DNA of 64,000 bases from Crambe crambe (Eukaryota > Porifera > Demospongiae > Poecilosclerida > Crambeidae), in the NCBI GenBank assembly GCA_963924555.1, contig OZ004589.1, positions 1,860,001 to 1,924,000 on the forward strand, written 5' to 3'. The notes under the pieces are model-generated. The model was not told the DNA's origin, searched no databases, and was given only the letters and a program-made list of their open reading frames with translations. Each line of letters starts with the position of its first letter. Position 1 is the first letter of the stretch. Shown piece by piece: positions 22,792 to 34,773 of this stretch. The translations under genes were made by a program, and so were the position numbers.

Positions 22792-25700
22792 CAAGATCCA
22801 CTACTTGATGCATATCATCCCATTCTGGATAAGCATTCTTCACTTTGAGTATATCGTTCCATTCTGGATTAGCATTATTCATGAACCACCACTCCACAAC
22901 TTTCCTCAAGGCAACTTGAGCATCCATTCGTGAAGAAACAGTAATGATATCTGTTACCGAACTAGGCAAACCTAGTGAAGATGCAACCCTAATCCACTGA
23001 TCTGATAGCTTTAGTAACACGTTAACAGCATTAGCAACTGTCAAGGGTTCTTGAACTTTCCCATCACCTGTATATTAATTAAAAAATAATACATACAACC
23101 TAGCTATCAGAGAGTGTTAGCTCTCTCAAAGTAGGGATGGCAGGTCAAAGGTCATAAGACTCTATTAAAAACTCTTTTACCTTGCTCTACATACCGTAAT
23201 CGTATAAATTTTCGATGGGGTTTTATTTTCGTTATTTTTGTAGTCGATCAGAATCCTCTAAAATAATAAACGAAATCTCAGTATTATGACGTCATATATG
23301 ACGACGATGCGCATGCGTGTGCGATGCGATATCGATAGCAGCTGGAAAAAACCTGGAGCAGATAGTCCGTGAGACGAAAGTATCATGCTTCATTACTGGG
23401 ATCGTGGCTGTTACCTGTCTCTCTTCTACAACAAAGCGCCTCGCCTTCCGTAGCAGTCTAGATTTTAGTCTGGCGTTGCCAGCCCAGCTTTTCTTCTTTT
23501 TGGGGGACTATCTAGATTTCTCTGTAGTAGCCACGAATCACGTCACTCGGTCCCAGCAGCAGGCAATGATATAGCTATTATGCGCATGCATTATTTTCCA
23601 TGTGTTTGCTACGAAAATTAGACCTGTGGAAATTTTTTATTATAGGAACAGCTCCGGAAATCACGAAATTTTAAACCTCCGAAAATTTATACGATTACGG
23701 TATTCTCAACATTCTACACTGACAATTAACACAGGATAGGGAAGAATGTTCTAACTCATTTTGCCACACTTTTATTCTCTGAATTCTACCTCCATCTGTT
23801 AAAGTACATAGACAGACTGTTCTTATAGCTACCTCAATAATTTGTGCTATGACACTATTGGTCTGCCATTTTGGTAAGTAAAGGTTTGAGTAATAACTGT
23901 ATGTCTAGGGTTTTTTACAAGTGGTTAATCTCTTATTGTACCAACTGTAATTTAGCCTAGCTATTAGGTTTAGCATGATCCTTACCTAACCATTTCATAT
24001 GGCTAGTTCCTGGAAAGATGCTGTTATTTTTTTCACATTTCATGGATGTATCACTGTGGTAAACACATGTGTGTTTTTCATCAATCCTCCCACATCTGCA
24101 GTCGAACATAATATTATTGAAATTGAAATTGAAATTATGGCCATTGGTGGTATTTATCTTCTCCAAACATTGCAGAATAATTGAAGCAATCTGGTGATAA
24201 TTAGTCGGCTTTTTCTGATCATCTGACTTCACATACACTTCAACATACGGCAACTCAAATGCAACAGTCACAAGGCATTGAAATTCTTCAGCTCTTAACA
24301 TAGCACAGTTTTTATACAAGCACATTGGATTACCAGGTTGATCTCTTGGTATAATCCATGATTGATTCAATAGACATGATATCAGCATTGAAATGAACTT
24401 ATTACCTGTAGGACACTTTATAATCATAGGAATAAGATTCAAATCAATAGATTTTTCACAAAATATCTCTCTGTCCATTTTATTTAAAGGTTGAAGCAAG
24501 GAAGGTATGATGTATCTGGCATCACCATCAAAAGGAGCCATTACCATCAACTTAGTAAATAATTTGATCAAGTCATTGTCAGATATGTACGTCAATTTAT
24601 TAGTATAGACTCCAATCTCATTGAGCAAGTCTACTTTGGTGACAATTGATGACTTCCAGTCACTTAAATGTTTGATTTTGTCATACAGAGAGGAAAATAT
24701 CTTTGAAAAAATTGTGATTCCTGAAAAAACAATATCAGGTAGAGCATCTCTGAAGTAAAGTACCATATTGTGCTGTGACAAATGTTCAAGTGCCACTTCA
24801 ACTGTTGCTCTGTTCATATTCAAACATTTGCCAATTTTCATGCAGTGTCTTTCAACACTTAGAATAATCAAATTTGAGGAGGCAATGCATTCTTTTAATT
24901 TGAAACCAAATACATGCCATGAAAATGGGAATTTCTTGGAATCGGTTCCTGACATCACATGCTTAATAACTCTGCAACCAGTGTCATAATCCTGTCTTTC
25001 TGGTGTTTTATAATTGAGGGGGAAAATCTGGTTTTCATTACTTGAATTGCTTAGATTTTTATGCAGAAGAGCAATTTTTTCTTGAATGTTAACATCCTCT
25101 TTAATATATGTTCCAATAATAAGCAATTTAGAGCTTGGTGTTGCAGTTTGTAATAAATCATCACGTTCAGTCTGATGCAACTCCTTAGATAAATCAGTAA
25201 CAAAAACATAAAAAGTTACATTCCTGATAAAGACTTTCAAAAGTTCACTGAGTTTGATAAAGTTAGATCCACAATTAATCACATGGAGCAATTCCATTTT
25301 CCCTTTAGTCTGGTACTGGGATATGAATTCTTTTGTATTTGTCACACTATCAGATTCAAAAAATCGATCAAGATCTAAATCTTGTTTCGATTCATGTTCT
25401 TCAGATTTATGTGCATCCACACTCCTTGCAGAAGTAGTTTGCTTTTCATGTCCTTCAGATTTGTGTGCATCCACACTCTTTGCAGAAGTAGTTTGCTTTT
25501 CATATTCGTCAGATTTGTGTGCATCCACAGAAGTACTTTGCTTTTCATGTTTATCAGATTTGTGTGCATACTCACTTTTTACCAAAGTAGTTTGTCTTTC
25601 ATTCACTTCAGGAATTATTGAAAATGCTATGATTTCATTGTGATGATTGGTTTCCATCTTTTTAAACACAGCATGATCATGATCAGCAGCTCGATAATAA

Positions 25701-28700
25701 ATCTCATGCTCAACTGGTGACATGGATTTTGGAGCTGTGGGCACAGGTTCTTGAAGTGCTACATGTTTAGCACTTGTAACTTCAGAATCAGAGACTCCAA
25801 AAAAGATGACTGATGCAGTGCTTATATCAAGAGAACCTTTGTCCATTGCTTCATCAAAGATATGAGTAGCTTCACCTATGTAAGGTTAACAAAACAATGA
25901 AATCTTAATTTTTCAATGGGTCATTAATCAATAGCTTACCTCTAGCTTTCTCTGAAGCCTTTTGTTTTTGGAACCACACTAGTTCAGACTTCTTGAGTTC
26001 ACCTACTTGTCGATTGCTACATTCACACATGTTTGATTCCAAAACTAACTTCTTCATGACATAGAAATGCTTTGTATTTGATGCTGAGCAACTGCTGTTG
26101 TTGCAAGCTAATGTTAAATCAAATTCTCTTTCTTCCAGCCAACGTGGTACTATTCGCTGAAGCTGCACATTTAATGTGGATAAAATATGGTAGTAGATAT
26201 CTTCACTCAAGATGGCATCATTGTATGAAATACAGTCAACTCGAATAAATTGGGAAAATTCAGTAAGTATCACACAGATACAGTCATTCACTATAAATTT
26301 AAACTGATTTCGGCAATATTGAACACAAGGTTTGCTATTTTCAAGTGGTATTCTCCATTTCGTGTTGCCGATAATAACTCCAGCTAATGCAGTTAACAGT
26401 CTTGTAAATATACCGGTAGCAATGTATTCAGATTCTGGAACAATGTACAAGGGGGATACAACACAGTCTAAATGCTCCAAAATGGCTCCATAATCATCCT
26501 TTGTGGGTACTGGCAATATCGAAGGAACGAAATAGCAAATCTCATGTCCTATTTTGACACTCAGATGATGTTCTTCTAGAAACTCCATAAACCAGGAATC
26601 ATCAATTTTAGATGGTTTCTTCTTGAGAAGGGATGTATAAAAGCTCATAGGCATGATTCCCTTCTCAATTAAACTGCTCCATTCTGGTTTAAGAAGTTTA
26701 GGATCATAACAAAACAAAGCAGCAAGCACTTTTAGCAAAGCTTTTGGATCAATTATTACAAAGTTTTTAATATTCTTTTTTTCAGATAAATGGTACCACA
26801 TGATCACACCAAGCTCATGAAAGTACATTAATGCTCCTTTAGGTTCCTTGACTTTGCACTCTTTGCCGATTGAAATAGCTTCATCTAATGGGAGAATACC
26901 AATACTGATACAATCAGTGTAGCACTTTCTTTGTAAGGCTAGTCTGAATGCTTGCCATGAGCGAGGAATTTCAATATCTGAAGACTCATTGGCACAAGTT
27001 GATATAGTGTTTCTAAGTGATTCTAGTCCTGAATCATTGACTTCCCTTCCTGATCTCGTATTATCAACTTTGTATACATAAGACTCTCCATATTGATAAA
27101 GTGATATGCTACTCTTGTTTTTGCTAGCAAACTGGCCAATATTGTGATCAATCTCTTGGAGAATTTCATCTGAAGCAGTTGTTTTATCTCTGTGAGTGCC
27201 AATGACAACAGCTGCAGTAGAAGCTTTTTGTGAATCTTTTGACTTCAACTGTTGAGGTAAGTTTAATTGCTTTCTTTGTGTGTTGTATGAAAATGCTTGG
27301 ACGAATGACAGATTACGGTACACTATATCTCTATTGGTGAAAGGAGATACAGTTGGTTCAAGTAAAGGCTTGCAGGGTCGGATTTCTGACTTCTCATCAA
27401 ATTTTTCCAAATCACTCAAACGGAAAACTATTCCATACATACACTTTAATCGAGCAAAGCAAGGCAGTAAATCTTGGAATATCGGTTGACCTCCAGTGTC
27501 CCACATGGTGAGAAAGATTTTACTTTGACAGTCTCTGGGTAGATCCAGTAATGGCTTGAAGGCACCTCCTGCAACAGATTCACGATAGAGGAATTCAGGT
27601 TCCATGACAATTGTGGGTCGTTCATTGTCATCTATAGGCTCATTCTTCAGATGCTTTCGGAGACTTGTCTTTCCAACACCAGTGTGACCTATCAGAATGA
27701 CATGAATTTGAACTTCATCTTTAACAAGATCACCATCAGCAGGAATTTTTATCAAGCCAATCCACGTCTTTTCCGTTTCTATAAAACATAATCGGTATAA
27801 TAAGTTTGGGGTGCCAACCACCACTATAGTATAGCACTTACCTAGTAAATGTTGAAGTTCATCAGCTAATTCTGAATAAGTATGAGGCCTGAACTGTGTA
27901 TCCTTAGAAAGCCACTTTTGTTCAATCATTTTCTTCAGAATATGTTGGCCAGGAATTTCAACATGGGAAGTACTACCACCACCACCACCACCACGAGATG
28001 AAATAAGAAGTATTATGTCCTTTATCCACAACAAGTCATCTAGTAGTAGTGACCCATGTTGATTATTGGGAATTTCTCCAACGAGTGAGTCACCATAAAC
28101 AGGAATGAATTTTGCTTTGTATTCAGCATCATCCTCTTGAATTAATATGTGGTCAGTGGACACCTTAACCTTATGGTTAAGCTTTTCAAATCTCTTTGCA
28201 GCACTTGCAATGTTCGAAAGGAGAGATATCTGAAGCAGATTGACACCTGATTCATCATAATTAGCGGGAAAAGTGATTTCTTTTAAAAATTTTAACTTTT
28301 CAGTGATTACCACAGGATATTTTTGAAATCCTTCTTCTTCTGGTGGATAGTACAACCCTTTAATAGATGGTACTTCTTTATGATCACGAATCAAAACTTC
28401 CATATACTCAATGTACTTGATATCAACCTCGGATTCTTCAGAAAACTGATTTGGATAAACAAGAGCCATACACTCCTCTCCCTGATGATGAGCAGATTTT
28501 ATAATCTTACCTTGTTTCTCATATGCTGGAGATGATTCTGTTGGAGGTAACGAGACATTTGTGAGAGTTTTCCAATGCTTTAGTACCACTTCATGGTCTT
28601 TAAATCTGTAAGATCTTACAGAAGTAGATTTAAAAGCTTCTATTTTCCTTGAATAGAGAGGTCGATACAGTAACATTTTCAAGAAAGAATTAGGAATTTG

Positions 28701-31700
28701 AACACGAACTATAACACTTCCTCCTTCAAACCCAACTGATAATATTTTAGTATCATCAATTCCTATATATTCACTCAGATGTAGCCTGAAAGTGAACAGG
28801 TCACCAATTCTGTACTGATCTTGATTTGCATCTATAATAAAAAGAATGCTAAAATGGTTATTAAGAACTGATGAATACATCTGGCTGCAATCAATTATTC
28901 TGCAATTGACATGTTTTTCAAAGCTATCCATGTAATCTTTTGCATTTCTTTTGTCTTGTTCAGATCCAAACCATGGAATAAGTTTCTTTACAAGAATGCC
29001 AAAATTTATGAAAGACTGATGCTCATAAATCTTTTCCAAGAGCTTCTTCACATCATTACTTGCCTTTACTTTGTTCCTAGTCTTAGAATCAATTGAAAAT
29101 ATATCAGATATCATGTGACACCGAAGCAAAAAATTCTCATCATTAGTTGTTTTTGATAAAGTTTCACAAAAATTATAAAGCAATTTGCTGAATTCCCATG
29201 TTATATCTTCTGTTTTTTTCTTTATTCGTGCTAAATAGCTTTGTTTAGGAGGCCAGTTAAATGCACCTTGACTTAGCAAGGATTGTTCAGTAGGGCAGAC
29301 TAATTTTTCAACTTTTCCTTTGGGGAGATAACATGTTTCAGATGATAAAATGCCTTTGTCTTCTTCTTGGGGGAGATAACATGTTTCAGAGGATAAAATG
29401 CTTTCATTTTCTTGCACATTACATGGTCTAGCTGGAATGTGGTGGTCTGCATAATTGTGATTGTTGAAACATAAATATACGTGTAATAAGTGTATGTACG
29501 TGTGATAAAAACATATGCAATTGATGTGTCAAATATAAAAGTACACCTGACGAAGTTTAGATACCTCAACCTTGCTATATGGAGGTATGGCAAGTGATGC
29601 ACAATGTCATACTACTCATATTGGCAGAGGCGATGTCATGTGACTTATATACAGTAGCCAGATTTGAGTATGTCCATGCAGTTCAAAATCATTGCAGTTC
29701 AATCACTCAGGGTTAAATTGCCACTTCATTATGTATGGGATCTGGAATTAAATTTTATGGTGTAAAGCCTACTGTCATAATTATTTCATCCTAACTTTAT
29801 ATCAGACCACCTGATAATCACATGGCTATCATGATAGATATTGCCACAATCAAGTAAACCTCACTGTTATTTTAATGTCGACCAGTAGCCATTATTTTAA
29901 ACTTCTCAAGGACTGTTTCTTACTCACTGTTATTATTGACATAAAGTTATAACACATACCAAGTAATTACAGGCATCCTAGAGCTTTATTCTTCCCATCT
30001 TGATCAGCAATAATACATTCTCAGCCATTGCTCAGAAAAATCAGTGAGGCTTGATGTACATGTAGCACTATTTATTATTGATGACCCTTACCCAATACAT
30101 GTATAGAGCTAGCTAGAGTGCCAGCAAGGGTAACAACCCTTACCTCTTATATGGGTTCCCGAAGCACAATTATAACGTCCAATCTCCCAGTCACTTGTTT
30201 AGAATAGGAGATTAGAGGTTTAGTGGTTCCAAACTCTAGTGCTTACTAGTGCACCAAATCAGTCAGTTTGCCGGTTTACCCCTACCCAGTACCTCCCATC
30301 CAATTAATGGTGCCCAGCATACATAGATTCATTGGACCAATAAGTAATATCCATGGATGATCCATTAATGGTACTTGGTACTGTCATATGGGTACCACTG
30401 GACACCAAATCGTTTATAGTGTACGTTCTATTATCTATGCATCTGCCTGACTCACCTGCTCTATGTCTGTTTGCAATCTCTTCAGCTTCAGCCCTGTTAT
30501 TCCCTCCAAGAGGATGTTCGACAGCATCAACCAGAACCTTCCAAGTTGGTGGCTTACGACTACTGTTAGGATAATTCCTATTAAGCCACTCCACAATCAC
30601 TCTCCTCATAGCCGCTGCTGCACTCAAATTTTCTCCATGAATTACTTCTAGTGTATTATTTGGCAGATCAAGTCTCCCACCTATTCCCTCATAACATGCT
30701 AGGACATTCTTCAGCTCATCCATTACTTTATTGACATCATCCAAAACTGCATTGGGAAGGGGGGGGGGATAAAAACAAACAAAATAAATGAACAACAACA
30801 AATAAACAAATAAACAAACAAAAAACCAGCTATAGAAATTCATTTGCTCAAACAGAAACTGAGTTCAGTCTTCTTGTTATAGCTACAACTATAGCCAGGG
30901 GTGAAAATGGATGCTCATCGATTTTAATTAATCACACAGCAATAGTGGGTTACACAGAGAAGTTGAATACTGAGGTATCTCACCAGGGTTTCATCTAAGG
31001 GGGGGGGGGGGGCACAGGGGAAGCTTCCCCCCAAACAGCTCAACTTCCCCCCCCTCCCTCCCCAAACTAACCTAACTTCCCCCCAAGGTATAAATTCAGA
31101 GTAGTAAGCATTTTTGGCTTCGCGCTTTGCATGGGAGTAGTCCCGCACCCTCCCCCTCGCTGTAGCCTATGGCCACGCGATCGGTGAGCTTCCCCCCAAG
31201 GTGAAATTCCTAGATGAAACCCTGCCCACCTACCTAAAATGGTGGTATTATCTGCATCAATACCTGCAAAGAGAGAAAGAGAGTAGTGATTGCCTGGTTC
31301 ACCACAAACCATCGTGTTAGGGTTTCTACCTCAAAACAATAACACAAAAACCGCTCATGCAGAAGAGAGAGCTATCCCTTTTCTTGAAGTAATTTAAACT
31401 CCGCTGGCACATGCCACTAAATTGAGTTATATAAATACTTACCAGGACCAGGGTTAGTTTCAACATCACCAGCTAATATCAATAAGAAGGAAGTCACCAC
31501 TTGATGATCAGAATAGTGAACAGTCTTAAGAACTCTTCTTCTTCTGTGGCACTTCCAGTTGTCTCTAAGAGGTAAAATCACGATGGAAACATTTTCCCTT
31601 GTGATAGTGCAGCCATTTTGATGACTAGTGCACATGGTACATGAGCAGTGTGGGCCATTACGAAAGCGAGTCTTGGTCGTCCCTTCAGATTCAGTCACTG

Positions 31701-32578
31701 CAAGCTTCCACCACAATATAGTCAGCAAAAAGTTCAAATAAAGCTCGTATCTCAGGATTTCACCTACACACAGCATGAATAATATGCATTAAATCACATA
31801 CACATCAGGTAAGTTGATGCTGGAAGGCAGATTTGTCTACTGCTTGTTCTACTGAGATTCTACTTTCACAAGTTTCAGTGATAACTGAATATATATACGT
31901 AAGTGATGACCATGCATATTAGTTCTCTACTTGACAATTATTAATTTATGCCCCAGACAAAGGCAGAAAATGACTGGAAAATGTCCTGTGACTGACAGTT
32001 ATTGTGAGCCCTGCACTGTAAGGGACATAAATCAAACTGACATAGTCTGCTACATATGTCAAATAGAGAATTACCCTGCTTCTCAATTTTATAGTCTTGC
32101 ATTTAAAACTGCTATTAGATAATCATGTCCAGACAATGATAGAGTGTTTGAGCCCTGCTCACATAATGAATTGGGGTGGGAATTTAATAAGGTGATTTCA
32201 AAAGGCGGGGTGATTCTGAACAAGGTTCAAAACCAGGCTTAAGTTTAATATGAGCTCCATGTCATAGTAGATATCCTCCAACTTTGAGCTCAGAAGTCTT
32301 GGTAGTTCAGAAATATCCTTCTATTCGGAATCACCCCACTTTAGGCTAGCTAAATTGTGATTCACACCTGCACTCAATAAATGCTCCATCTTGAGAGTGT
32401 ATAGAAAGATGACAGCTATCAACAACCACCATAAGGTCAATATGAGAGGAATGAACCAGACATGGCGGGAAATGGCCGGGGAGCCTCTCTGCTTTGGCTT
32501 CTGTCCATGGAAACAGTAATACTGCCTCAGGTGTTGGACCCGAGACTTCCACAGGTCTACCAGTTGAGACCTCAGCAT
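22754..32578 (-). CDS. Giant death-domain Roc-COR protein with N-terminal 2A peptide
   Basis: Exons (minus): 32578-32368, 31763-31443, 31263-31234, 30746-30456, 29446-27842, 27778-25940, 25875-23986, 23067-22792, all split in phase 1; at least 2154 codons. In order: a TM-like segment (about residues 41-60, WFIPLILTLWWLLIAVIFLY) and a second hydrophobic stretch (about 76-92); a Cys/Arg region; 2A motif GDVETNPGP ending at residue 177; death domain (about 188-284); a long region without known motif; Roc GTPase with P-loop GHTGVGKTS (about 850), WDTGGQP and GTHRD; COR; tandem VDAHKS repeats; a second Roc-COR-like unit without P-loop and with NCGSN where DxGGQ is expected; C-terminal death domain (about 2070-2140). 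The ATG has an in-frame TGA upstream. Probably an intracellular signalling scaffold of the ROCO/NLR-like kind; ligand and partners unknown. May end at 22754 or in another exon. Confidence 0.8.
23192..23702. mobile_element. 511-bp MITE with perfect 23-bp TIRs (TA target)
   Basis: Ends TACCGTAATCGTATAAATTT (plus TCG) at 23192-23214 and its exact complement at 23680-23702. TA at both tips fits a Tc1/mariner-type target. No transposase frame. It lies in the intron between the last two known Roc-COR exons. Confidence 0.85.
25382..25600 (-). repeat. Coding tandem repeat (VDAHKS...HEKQTTS)
   Basis: Four to five imperfect units of about 54-60 bp, each encoding AHKSDxHEKQTTSxxSVD, within the Roc-COR exon 25875-23986. 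Unit lengths are multiples of three. It forms a charged linker before the second Roc-COR-like unit. Confidence 0.8.
27779..27841 (-). other. 63-bp in-frame intron of the Roc-COR gene
   Basis: Donor CTAG|GTAAGTG and acceptor TTATGTTTTATAG flank 63 bp without an in-frame stop. The block separates the N-terminal region from the Roc domain. Spliced or retained, the frame is kept. Confidence 0.6.
30984..31224. mobile_element. 241-bp TIR element, copy 2, beside a splice donor
   Basis: Ends CAGGGTTTCATCTA and TAGATGAAACCCTG, same family as 17823-18118 but reversed. It lies about 10 bp inside the intron from the donor of the 30-bp Roc-COR exon (31263-31234). Confidence 0.7.
31444..31470 (-). other. 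2A ribosome-skipping motif (GDVETNPGP)
   Basis: The frame reads SFLLILAGDVETNPGP, with every residue of the DxExNPGP consensus, preceded by the usual hydrophobic stretch. The exon ends one base after the final proline codon. 2A motifs make the ribosome skip the Gly-Pro bond, so residues 1-176 would be released and the death-domain part would start with Pro. Confidence 0.85.
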
Positions 32579-32958
32579 CCTCCTAAATAGTCAAGATCAA
32601 AACCAGAAGAACTTTAGTACATACGCTGAACCTTACTCGCGGAAAGTTTACTACTCCTTCTTTTGGTTGAGACAAATAGCTTGAATCCGCCCACATGCGT
32701 ATAGCATGCATGCACTAACAACCGGAAGTGTATCAATGTGGGGGTGGCTATTGGGGAAAAAATGAACACTTCCTCTGGATCATGCAATGATGACATGTAG
32801 TAATTTCTGCCATGACATGTTTCCTTAAAGATATGAACATCACATGAACACATTTACATCCACATAGCTAAATAAGTAGATGCACAATCATGTCATTACA
32901 GCTTGTTACTTGTCATTACACATGCTTTTAATGTCTATAAACATGCAAGTCAGTTTGA
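32579..32958. other. 5' flank of the Roc-COR gene
   Basis: No exon seen. Likely holds promoter and 5' UTR of the minus-strand Roc-COR gene. No TATA box stands out. Confidence 0.4.
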
Positions 32959-33118
32959 CATGGGGGAGTGTGACCAAGAGGTTGCAGAATCTCAGCCAAG
33001 TAATGAACATGTGTGGAAGGGGAACAAGCCCTGTCTGTTCTGCAAGGAAGGCACCTTGTACGGGAGTACAGTAGGAAACTCAATCTCAAACTGTCACAGG
33101 ATTAGATGCCCTTATTGA
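32959..33118 (+). CDS. Small CxxC protein or exon, copy 2 of a duplicated segment
   Basis: ATG at 32959, TGA at 33116-33118: about 52 codons, starting MGECDQEVAESQPSNEHVWK and containing PCLFCKEGTLYGS and NCHRIRCPY. The C-x2-C and later C-x5-C spacing could bind zinc, but no known family fits. Diverged copies lie at 19100-19178 and 48404-48570, so the block travels with the segmental duplications. It may be a small gene, an exon or simply repeated DNA. Confidence 0.3.
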
Positions 33119-33299
33119 GCATGTACAATGTAGCTAAACTTGAACTTCTTGATGTCTAATTTCTTTTGTTACCCAGTGTACTTAGCTAGCTATTACTTTT
33201 ATTTATTTATTCATGAATACTTGATCTGTAATTCTGTATAGAGTAGAGGATGTAGCCTACACACAAAGTCATCATAATTTTTGGGGACCCTCAGCAATG

Positions 33300-33861
33300 C
33301 AATACTGTGGAATAAAGAATGTAAAAAAGAAACAAATCAAATAAACAAAACAACAACAACAACAAAAACCTACAAAAGAACCTCTGACTAACCTGACTTG
33401 ATCCATCAAGAGCTCATGGTAGAGATAAAACGTGTTTATACGAGCTTTGGTTAGGTAGCCACAAGGGCCACTGTTTTATTACTCACAATAATTATTGTAT
33501 TTATTCCACTCATATAACAATCACTTGACACTGGGTTCACTGGAATATGCATGTAAACGAAATCATAACCATGAATATTGGTATGTAGTATAGTTAGCGG
33601 AAGTCATGAATATTGGTATGTAGTAGTTAGCAAAAGTCTTACTATTGTTGGCATGAATGCAGATGACACCATGATAATAAAAGAGGGCACATAGATAATT
33701 ATTGCATGATGTGTACATGTAATTATAACTGTCTATAATTAGAACACTTTAGCTACTAACTGTAGCTATAGTTAATGTAGTGTCTAATAGCAATTGAAAA
33801 AAACTTGTTACTAAAATAATAACAAACAACAACAAGAAGATATACCTATGCATGCCTATAG
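33300..33861. other. Duplicated 3' flank of zinc-finger copy 3
   Basis: Shares long blocks with 20540-20960 and 51200-51480 (GGGTTCACTGGAATATGCAT, GATGACACCATGATAATA, AGAGGGCAC). No coding content. Confidence 0.6.
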
Positions 33862-34773
33862 CTATTTTAATTGCAACCTCTTCATCCCTCTATCCAGTAA
33901 CCTGTCGGTCTCTTCTTCATCACTGCACACTGGAGTCCGATCTTCGTCATTCCAATCTGTGAAAGAAGAAGAGCTGTTAGTAGATGCCTCAGAAAAGACA
34001 CTTCCACTATCTGTGCTGTCATCATCAAGATAGTCCGTTTCAGGTTCAGAAGGATGATCGCGACAGTTGTAACCCAATTCCAAGCACTTTTGACAGCGCT
34101 CGGTATCATGAGGCTTTTGGTCTTCTCGGACTGCTCTTGATGGCTTCAGTGGCCGAACATCAGATGGCATTACTTCACTTTCACATATTTGACACTTTTG
34201 CCATTTCCCAATCCACGTGTTTCCACTTGCCCAATTGTGACCACAGCTGCAATCATATTTACCAAACATTCTTGTGTTTCTTGTGTTTAGATAACTATAA
34301 GTATTTCCATAATTTGAAGCTCCTGCTTTACCTTTCTTTTGACACGTCTTTTTTTGTAGTGTTCAATAAGAGGCCCCATACAATTAAAGCATTGCTTTGG
34401 TTCACCCTCTGGACGGATACTCGTCCATTGTTTATCACAATTAGGACACTTGTACTTGAAAGTCCACTATAACAGTGTATAAAGCTATTATCAATACAGT
34501 CATATCAGAGCTTCAGCTATGCATAATTTATAGCTACCTTATTCTCATAACCTTCGACAGCTTCATCTTGATCTGGTCTCAGCTTGTAGGGATCAATAAA
34601 ACCCTTCATACATTTTAAGCACTGCTTTGTAACACCAGAAGAGCGTTTAAACTTCCATTTGTAGCCACAGTCAGGACACTTGTACTTGGCTACCATCTTA
34701 ATCTATATCAATGTAGCTAGTTTCATGACATTCAAGTCTAGTTAACTAATTGTACCTTTTTAGCTTCTGCCAT
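33862..34773 (-). CDS. Zinc-ribbon / 3CxxC zinc-finger protein, copy 3, acceptor damaged
   Basis: Exons: 34773-34756 (MAEAKK), 34696-34538 (ribbon MVAKYKCPDCGYKWK), 34466-34332 (second ribbon) and a last exon from about 34290 to 33862 (3CxxC finger, SFTDWNDEDRTPVCSDEEE, LQLK stop). Compared with copy 4, about 20 bp covering the last acceptor (TGTGCAG|GAT) is missing and AACACAAGA is duplicated. The nearest replacement AG near 34296 would put the last exon out of frame. So the last exon is open from ATG 34269, but correct splicing is doubtful. 3CxxC fingers occur in ZAR1- and RTP-type proteins, which bind RNA or assist receptor trafficking; the role here is unknown. Confidence 0.6.

Noticed and set aside
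23317..23574. 85-codon plus-strand frame
   Set aside because: Lies within the 511-bp MITE and has no motif.
25254..25643. Cys/Ser/Phe-rich plus-strand frame with repeats
   Set aside because: Antisense of the VDAHKS repeat in the Roc-COR exon.
31417..31776. The 2A-carrying exon as part of a non-LTR retrotransposon
   Set aside because: No reverse transcriptase or endonuclease nearby, and the exon joins its neighbours in exact phase 1 at both ends. A retrotransposon origin of the exon remains possible.
31931..32122. Cys-containing 63-codon plus-strand frame
   Set aside because: No splice or start context and no matching family; chance frame in the first Roc-COR intron.
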